From contig JBLWGC010000177.1 in the NCBI GenBank assembly GCA_048772705.1, positions 1 to 64,000 on the forward strand: a DNA stretch of 64,000 nucleotides, in the 5' to 3' direction. The notes under the pieces are model-generated. The model saw only the letters and a program-made list of their open reading frames with translations. It ran no database searches and was not told the origin of the DNA. This document shows positions 56,774 through 64,000 of the stretch, one piece after another; the first letter of the stretch is position 1, and each line of letters starts with the position of its first letter. The translations under genes were made by a program, and so were the position numbers. Source of the stretch: Leidyana gryllorum EB-2025a (Eukaryota > Apicomplexa).

Positions 56774-57070
56774 CTTGGCACCTCGTGTGTCCCGACGCAC
56801 CCGCCAACGCACCCACAGTGGCAACCCTTTGGACGTCTCTCATCTGAGTCTCAGGGCGGGAAGAGAGCGCGGACACTCCGCGCCCCCTCGGCCGCAACAA
56901 CTTTTCTCCCACCGACAGATAGCCACAGCCATTGGAGTCTTCTTTCAGTCCAAAATAGGCGTCCACAGCCCAAAAGTCGGGGTCTACAGCTGGGTGGGGT
57001 TTACAGTGTTACCACTCTGGACCACTGTAATTTGACCCCAAAACCAGGTGGATTTAAAAAGTGGAGCAGT

Positions 57071-59170
57071 ATGTTCTTGCAGCCGTGGAGAGGCGGTCTT
57101 TTCCATTGCCCTCGTCCACAGTTGACTCCTCGACTGTGGGCTCAAGTGTTGCGATGGTTATACTTGTGGGAGCTGCCACGTCTGCAACGGGTCTCGAGAA
57201 CAATGAGATGTTGTTTGACTGATTATATAACGTCGACTCGAATTCACATCGATAGAGACTGCTGGCAAGAGTTGAAACGATGGGGTGGCAGGCCGGCGTG
57301 GCTCCAACGGTCTGCGCCCGTTGTGCACACCTTAGTGTTGAGGGGTGATGCGAGTATGAGTGACAAATTGTGGCTATTACTGTATGATTTATGTGCTTTC
57401 GGGATGCCTCAGTTGCAGAAATGTATATTAAGTCTGCACCTCCCGGATAAGCGGTGTGGAGTGAGGACGATCGAATGCAAGTTGCCGGCGTTAAAGTACC
57501 TCAATTTGGCCGGGAGCGACTTGACTCCCATCCGGTCTGCCCGATTGAAGCTCGACGCCAAAGCGCTCGAGACTTTAGTATTGACTGTTGATTCATTGAT
57601 TCATGTAGAGACGCAATTATTGGATGAGATTGCGTCGAAACTTAAGAGAGAGACAAAGGAAGAGACTATTGAACAGATCATTATCATAAATCGGGACTTT
57701 GATCACGGCTATCTACTCTTCTGGCCCCAGGCTCCCCCCTACCCGCTGACTCGGCGGTATCACAATATCACTCACTTTTGGGAGGAAGTCGGAGGAGTCT
57801 ATGCCTTAGTTCAGTTACCGAAGGCCTACAAGAAATGGGCCGGCGAATTGAGTCAGAGACGCACCAAGAAGAAGAAAAAGTCGCGGCTCCCAGGCAAAGA
57901 GCTGTGGCCTCTCAGTCGATCGTGAGTTGTGTATCTTTCCTCAACAGCCAATTCCCCCTCGCCGCACAGGAAAGTGGAAGAATTGCTGTTACGGAGTCTC
58001 TCCAAATCGAGAGAAGTTCTGGACACTTATCACTCGACCATTATAGATGCCATCTGGGACTCTTTTCCCCGCGAGGAGATGTGTGTTCGGGAGGAGATGC
58101 CTCTGCCGGGCTGGGACGAGATTGCTAAGACTCGAGACTTTCGCTTCGTCCCAGACTGGGTGGACGTCTTACCACTGTGCTACGATACGCCGCCTCGCAA
58201 CGTCCACGACGAGAGTATAGAATGGTTCTTGGGGTACGTGGATCCCGCCATGCAGAACAACTTCAAGTTCATCAAATATGTTATTGGACACATAGATCGT
58301 AATAATCCAGCGGTTGTCCTGCCGAATTGGCCCGCTTATACACATCTGCGTCGAGTCGAATTCAGCTCTGAGTCGTGGCTGCTCTTGTCGCAACAGATGG
58401 TCGATTATCCGTGGCCGAGAAAGTGTGTGACTGTCTGGAAGGGCCACTGTAGGGATTTGCCCAAGTCACCTCGCACTGCGGCCGACTGGATGCGTATCGT
58501 TAACCGATGTGGAATTCAATATGCCATTGCGGCAGAGTACATTGAAGACGCCAGTGTAGTATTTTGGACCTACATTGCAGCTCACACACTCAAGATCCGC
58601 ACAGGGAAAAGCGTTCGTGTTAGCTGCCAAGCTGTGGGTTACTTCCCCTTTCCGTGGTCCCTTCTGCAATTGGAGCTGGCGTCCGGTACCTACTCGACCA
58701 ACACTTTGTTCGCTCTGTTCCATTACATTGACAGTCGGATTGGAGACGACTATTTGCGGTGGCAGGGCAAGGACTGGGAAGGGTATTGGAATTATATATT
58801 CCCCCCGCGTATATTGACTGCGTGTGATCTGAAGGTGCGACGAGTCGGGGGGCTCGTCGGCACTGCGAAGCGCGAGTTTTATCGGTGGTACCGAGACATG
58901 CTGGACGCAACGCCGAGCAAGTGTTGGCCGATGGACGATTTCGACGACCGTTGTTGCATTGGGCGTTTCTGTACCTTCTCTGATTGGTTTGTTCGCCATT
59001 TCAAAGCGTTGCGGTTGGAGGATCTGCGTAAGTGGGACATCCCCGTCCGACTTCCAACAATGCTCCCCACTGAGGAGCAACTGTCCTCTCCCCAGAGCCC
59101 CCCCAAAACAGTAGCAGATCCATATGATGCTCATGAGTTGTGCTTGAACTCTCAGTTCGGCTATCTATAA
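57071..59170 (+). CDS. F-box-like/leucine-rich family protein, member 6
   Basis: Exons 57071-57921 and 57970-59170, with a 48-nt phase-2 intron, give 683 residues. F-box-like segment TPRLWAQVLRWLYLWELPRL then QRVSRTMRCCL; WLQRSAPVVHTLVL; FGMPQLQKCILSL; LPALKYLNLAGSD; DAKALETLVL. Exon 1 ends in a Lys/Arg-rich patch. Exon 2 has FVPDWVDVLPLC, LLQLELASGTYSTNTLFALF, FYRWYRDMLDAT and the end signature DWFVRHFK..L..WDIP, then about 25 extra residues. The gene is divergent from the M16C protease with 297 bp between starts. Confidence 0.78.
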
Positions 59171-59266
59171 GACATTCATTTCGCTGCGCTGAAACAAACA
59201 AAATCATCTCCCGCGAAAAGAGTGTGCGACTTTCCACAGTACCACGACCACAACAAACATTTGACA

Positions 59267-61249
59267 ATGACCACAAACATTTATGTGTGGAGACAGATAT
59301 TGCCTTACTTCCACTTTACAGAATTCGCAAAGCTTAGCACTGTCAACGTATTCTTTCGAGATTACTTGCTGCGAGAAAGCGTTTCCAAAGACATTTTGGT
59401 CAATGAGGACATTTGGGAAATCATTAGAGACTGGAGAGGGCTGCAGAGGTGGGTGGAGCGGTCAGCGGCGGTGGTCGAACGGCTATACATCTCGGGTTCC
59501 CCCGCGAGAGCTGCAGAGCTGATGGACCTGATCGCTACGTTCATGAAACACCCTTTTCCTCGAATGCGCATATGTTCTCTCAAGGTACACACTTGGGACC
59601 TTCTGCAAGACGATTGGCGACCAAAGCCGTTGCGCATCTCGGCTCCCGAGTTGCGCATCCTGGACATCACTGAATTGCACACCTGTACTTGGAACGAGTA
59701 CCACACACTGGGAACCAAGCAACATACCGTACAGCTGAGAGTTGATGCTCCAAAACTCGAGTCTCTCATCTGCACCGCGAGAGGATTTCGGTCCATCGTC
59801 ACGCAACTCACTGATGTGGAGTTGAAGGACAAAGTGAACTTCCATTGGGCCGGTGGAACGCCCATACAAGTCATAATCAGCCGAAATCTTCCACACGGAC
59901 ACTGCCTGACGACCCAACACCGCCGTGCCCTTCCGCCAACGGAAGGTCTTGTCTTACTGACACAGGAGATACCGGGGGACCTTCGAGCGCGTCTTATGGA
60001 CATTCAAGAGCGGGACAACTTGATGAACACAACGTGGCCGTCAACACCAGCGTAAGTCGTCAAGTCTTTGTCGTCCCCGACATCATTTGATTGTAGAGAA
60101 ATAAAGGACTTACGACAGATTTTCGCCGAGACCGTTGCTGAGAATGCCGAGAAATACTCTCCGGAGATCGTCGAGGCATTGGCGATGATGGTTCCAAGGG
60201 TCCCCATAACAGTCGAGATTGACGACACCACAGAGACGGCTTGGCATAAGCTGGCGCGCACATGTTATATAGATAGCCTCCCCCCCTGGGTCGAAGTGCT
60301 GCCGGTGCGTCAAGGGGGAATGCCGTCGAACGAAGAGGACATCCCGATTGTGAACAGGTCCGATACATTCACGTGGAAACGTGACAGCTTCAAGATGGTA
60401 TTCTGGCCCCGAGGGATCCATTACATATGCTCGGCCGATGTCACGTTTGACGGCGCCAATCAGTTTGCTCTCGTGCAGTCCAAATTCGTCAATCTCAAAG
60501 CCATCCAGCTCGATTATCAAATGTGGCGACAACTCAAGACCCGTCTCGGCTCGATTACATGGCCAAAAAACTGTCTGGTGGTAGCCCGCGTTGACGACAC
60601 TGTGCTGCCAACCACCCACGAGTTGGCTGTCGAGCTCAGCAACCTTGTCGACCTGTGCAAAATTGATCGCCTTAACATCGTCGGTGTCATCAAGAACTGC
60701 AATACGATATTCTGGACATATATCGCAGCACATCTCGTGCGCAAGCGGTCTGGGCGATCAATACACATTACTCTCCAAGTCACAAGTTGTTACCCAAAAA
60801 TCCATCGCCAAATGCTCTTGGAGTTGACTCAAGGCTCCCTCCAAGCTGCGACGCTGGAAGCTGCCTGCCGACAACTCGGGGCTATCGAGATTTCACACTG
60901 GATCACCAAAGATCAGCACCTCACCTCCACTGACTGGTCTGAGGCCGCTCTGACTGTCAAATGTAGAATGTCCCGATCTGTGGGGGTCTGTTGGACTACC
61001 GGGCGTCTGAGACTCGACTTTCATAATTGGTACATAAAGATGATCCATTCAACACGAAGAGATTTCTATGTTCGTGAACTCGATCTAGTCTTCTCCGCCT
61101 GGCACCAAGAAGTAGGTTGGAGCGATTGCGTGATCGGGGATATGCCCTTGAATAGCGAGTGGTTTTTGACGCAGTTCTGGTCGCCAGATAGCAATCTCGA
61201 CTCTCTTAGGCAATGGTGTATCCCTTTCACCCATCTACCCGCTTACTAA
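59267..61249 (+). CDS. F-box-like/leucine-rich family protein, member 7
   Basis: Exons 59267-60051 and 60097-61249, with a 45-nt phase-2 intron, give 645 residues. F-box-like segment YVWRQILPYFHFTEFAKLST; WVERSAAVVERLYI; FPRMRICSLKV; APELRILDITE; DAPKLESLICTA. Exon 2 has SLPPWVEVLPVR, MLLELTQGSLQAATLEAAC, FHNWYIKMIHST and the end signature EWFLTQFW..L..WCIP. It starts 96 bp after member 6. A pyrimidine-AG step (TTTCCACAG) lies about 30 bp upstream of the ATG. Confidence 0.78.
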
Positions 61250-61462
61250 CCTATGATTTTTGGGTCACACCCACACGCGCGCACACACACACGCACAAAG
61301 TTACACTTTGCAAATTGCGTTTGTTGGATCGATGCTCAAGATCTTTTTTTCCCCTTCTCTCCCCTCCTTCTCCCGCTCCCCCCTCTCCAGACCGGCCCCC
61401 TAAGGGTGTCGCGCATCCGTCCAGGAGAACTCCCAACAGTCAGAGGAGCCCAGTTCTCACCC

Positions 61463-61485
61463 ATAACGATCCTAAGGGAGCGAAA
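61463..61485 (+). other. Motif resembling a conserved LSU rRNA segment
   Basis: The 23 nt from ATAACGATCC through TAAGGGAGCGAAA differ at two positions from the conserved bacterial/organellar large-subunit rRNA segment around helix 69-71, which is also the I-CeuI target region. Flanking sequence does not match rRNA. It could be a relic of organellar rDNA or a coincidence. Confidence 0.25.
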
Positions 61486-61618
61486 ATTGGGCGCGCTGCC
61501 GCGTCATGTGTTCCATTTAACGCATCACTCTTCCCCCACAGACAGACGGGTGTTGAACAAACTTTCGCGTTCATTACTACACACACTCTTAAACCACTTA
61601 GGGCACAGCAAGGGAAGT

Positions 61619-61658
61619 AACCAGTTAGGAGTATCTCTAACCAGTTAGGAGTATTTCT
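61619..61658. repeat. 20-bp direct tandem duplication
   Basis: AACCAGTTAGGAGTATCTCT is followed at once by a second copy that differs at one base (T for C at position 17). It ends just before a CCCCAG acceptor-like step. Confidence 0.9.
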
Positions 61659-61954
61659 ACCCCAGTGGGAAGCTACAAAGACTCGAGGTGTCCCTTTCCA
61701 ACGGTTGATGCAGATGTCAATACGGCTGTTGCTCGGTGTCGCGGCTTTCTTACGGAACTGGTGAGCATCCAGACTGACAAGTGGTGGGAAGGTGCAGATT
61801 GACCGATCGACCGATTGACAGATGTTGTGTTGTCAGGCGGTTGATGGGGTGCGTTCCCTGTGCTTGTAGTGTGGCTGAGACAGGTAGAGCGCTGCTACAG
61901 AATGGTAGCACAGAATGGTAGGTACCCATGCGTCACGTGCAGGCCGGACATGTC

Positions 61955-62679
61955 ATGCGTCTCCATTACTGCGCCTCATTGATTACGGTGGTGTTCGGCT
62001 TCGGGCAGCCGGAGAGTCAATTCTATGTTCAGAATCCCTGGGCGGATCCAAATTATGTGCCAGTCATATCGTGGGGGCCGATTACCCATGTCAAAGCAAC
62101 TGACACGACCCATGGGGGCCCAAAATCACGTGACACATCGACGAGGCGCGCCGGGAGTACGCAGTTACTATCGGAGCCGTTTGCGAGAACGGAGGTGAAG
62201 GGTGCGAGTACGGAGACAGATGGCGCGAGACGGAGTCTCCGGAAACGTCTGGCGAACAGCATGAGTGGGCTGACGAGGAGTCTGAGTGCGCGGATGTCGC
62301 GCAAGAAGGACAGAGCTCCTTCCGAGAAGACTGTCAAGAGACACCGTACGGATGCCGGGGAAAAGCGAAGTGAGCGACTTGGGGGTGAGGCACGCAATTA
62401 ATGTGTTTTCGGTGCGCAGGGTTTACAAAGGACTTGAAGCCGGTGATTCTGGGAGGATCTAATGTTGAGCATCGGAGACCACTCGAGCCCGAGTACCGTT
62501 ATCCAGTGATATCGAGGGCTATGGCTCAGGACCAATTGAAATTGGGATCGCAGCCGGTGCGTCAGCCGTGGGAAGAAGACACAGAGGCTGACGTGGAGGC
62601 GTGGCTGAGGCGGATGAATATGATTGTGGCAGAGAGACGAAAGAGTTTCAGTCAGCTGGACGCGGAGTCATCGTCGTAA
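61955..62679 (+). CDS. Small basic predicted secreted protein
   Basis: Exons 61955-62369 and 62420-62679 (50-nt phase-1 intron) give 224 residues. The chosen ATG gives a good signal peptide (RLHYCASLITVVFGFG); an ATG at 61928 would bury it by nine residues. After QFYVQNPWADPNYVPVISWG the middle is strongly basic (RRSLRKRLANSMSGL, SARMSRKKDRAPSEK), then a neutral-to-acidic C-terminus (PVRQPWEEDTEADVEAWLRR). I recognise no family. It sits between members 7 and 8 of the F-box-like cluster on the same strand. Confidence 0.55.
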
Positions 62680-62769
62680 TTGAATGAATGCATCATGTGC
62701 TGCGTATGAATGGTGATTTGGGCTCGCATGAGACTCACATGACACATATTCTGTGGCTCAATTCACACA

Positions 62770-64000
62770 ATGCATTTACCCCCAGTTTACTACGCCTTCA
62801 TCTTGGAGTATCTGACTATTGATGAATTCCCTCGATTTCGAGGAGTCTCGAGAAACTGCCGACGGGGAGTCGATCGTCATTTAATAACCCGAAAGATCAA
62901 CATCGATAACGACCACGCGAATAGCCCCCAACTATTCGATCTCCGCAATTGGCCGCATATGAATGACTGGCTACGCCGCTCGGCCATTCCCCTCGAAGAG
63001 TTGACACTCCGAGAGGACATGACCTCCCACGGTAGTTGTTGGGACGTCTTTGTCACTTTGGCTCGTGTTGGACTCCCAAACTTGAAGAAACTCACAATGA
63101 CTGTGAGATTCCCAACAAGCTATGACATGACGAGTCTCCTGGAAGTCTCTCTCCCACAACTGACTTACTTCAAGTACGAAGACGCCGACCCCTTCTCGAA
63201 AAAGGTCGCGCCTCTCTGGAGACTCAGCGCGCCCAAACTCAAAAGACTGATCATGTCGGCTACGTGTCTCGACACCATTGATGCAGAACTGGCCAACCCA
63301 TACCGGCGCCAGCTCCGCGGCTTCCGCGGGGGCGAGACACGCAATAAAACCCGTTTCGTCTTTGATCGCAGTTTGATTGATGGCTATGCTGCCTTTATGT
63401 ACAATGACAGAGAACAAGACGTCAGTGTCGCTCGTTGGGACGAAGACGGTCTCACGTTCCGAGCCGAACCCCCAAATGTCCACTCGCCTCTCAGCAGAGA
63501 GGACTCACCCGACTTGCACACCAATCAAGTCTTCGGCCTGGAACTCAAGAGTCCAGAGTATTGGACCAAAGATCCCGAGCGGTGAGTTCTGCGCGGCAAT
63601 CTTCAGTTTGATATATTTTCTTCACTTTCTCCTTCAGAGTAGAAGAAACCCGCATGGGACTCATCACTTATTCGAGAAACTTCAAGTCCTCATGGCACCG
63701 TCCCATAGTCGAGGCCATTATGGACTGCAAAGGAGAATCCGTTCCTGTCACTTGGTGCAGCGGACAGCACTGGAAGTGGCGTGAACTGGCGGAGACGCAT
63801 CAAATTAAGGGTCTATTCGACTGGGTCGATGCTGTCCCGCTCGGTCACTACCTCACTGGCGATGAGGAAATCATAGAGCGGTCTGTCAGACATATGCTGT
63901 ACGTCGGAGACCAATTCCGGAGCCGCCGCTTCAAGTGGAACACTGGGTGGGAGATCGTTATCCCCAATGAGTGCGTCGAGTTTGTCGGAGACGGAGGGAT
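62770..64000 (+). CDS. F-box-like/leucine-rich family protein, member 8 (cut by window end)
   Basis: Exon 1 is 62770-63581; exon 2 starts at 63638 after a 56-nt phase-2 intron and runs past the window edge, with at least 391 residues visible. F-box-like segment VYYAFILEYLTIDEFPRFRG then VSRNCRRGVD; WLRRSAIPLEELTL; VGLPNLKKLTMTV; LPQLTYFKYED; SAPKLKRLIMSA. Exon 2 begins RVEETRMGLITYSRNF and has FDWVDAVPLG at the position of the W-V-x-x-L-P element of its relatives. The C-terminal signature lies outside the window. Confidence 0.75.

Larger units (their letters stand above)
61250..61954. other. Intergenic region with repeats and an rRNA-like motif
   Basis: About 700 bp. It contains a CA-rich tract near 61270-61300, a long pyrimidine-rich tract at 61340-61390, a motif resembling a conserved large-subunit rRNA segment at 61463-61485, and a 20-bp tandem duplication at 61619-61658. 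A short open stretch at about 61666-61750 (SYKDSRCPFPTVDADVN) is flanked by good splice signals and might be an exon, but I could not connect it. Confidence 0.4.

Noticed and set aside
1-64000. Transposons, retroelements or virus-derived genes
   Set aside because: No reverse transcriptase, integrase, transposase, capsid motif, terminal repeat or target duplication was seen.

Overview
The window looks like compact nuclear DNA of a unicellular eukaryote. Genes are close together on both strands and most are split by very short GT-AG introns, usually 37-56 nt (extremes 29 and about 126 nt). I joined exons by eye from frame, splice-site pattern and family similarity; every multi-exon model closes in frame. 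The lineage is not proven. A plasmepsin V/ASP5-type aspartyl protease and a falcilysin/PreP-type M16 protease would fit an alveolate, while a C2-type phospholipase D of plant/algal style is unusual for a parasite apicomplexan. No tRNA, complete rRNA gene, CRISPR array or transposon was recognised.

Left part (0-34 kb). After one member of an F-box-like gene family (316-2260) and a 1.9 kb gene-poor stretch comes a run of single-copy housekeeping genes: C2-phospholipase D, an N-terminal kinesin, a TAF1B/Rrn7-like RNA polymerase I factor, two unknown proteins, a PhoD-type phosphatase, a Vps15/PIK3R4-like PI3-kinase regulatory subunit, a coiled-coil protein, an unknown protein, NAF1 (H/ACA snoRNP assembly), a UBE2K-type E2 with a UBA domain, and the ASP5/plasmepsin V-like protease.

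Middle part (34-43 kb): a cytidine deaminase fused to a zinc-ribbon tail, a PH-domain protein, a small unknown, a GT14-like type II membrane glycosyltransferase, a cyclophilin fused to the splicing factor SYF2, and a predicted secreted protein of unknown family.

Right part (43-64 kb) is an expanded family: seven further F-box-like/leucine-rich genes, all on the + strand, interrupted only by a Gly-rich repeat protein, an M16C metalloprotease and a small predicted secreted protein. With the gene at the left edge there are eight members. All share an N-terminal F-box-like segment, a W-[LMFV]-x-R-S-A element followed by leucine-rich strands, and a C-terminal W-[FY]...L..W-[GADC]-[IV] signature. 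Seven of the eight carry one short phase-2 intron at the same place; one has none. The family may encode substrate receptors for SCF-type ubiquitin ligases, but no function can be proved from sequence alone.

Gene packing is extreme: start codons of divergent genes lie as little as 9 bp apart (25831/25841) and two convergent genes overlap at their stop codons (20726-20729).
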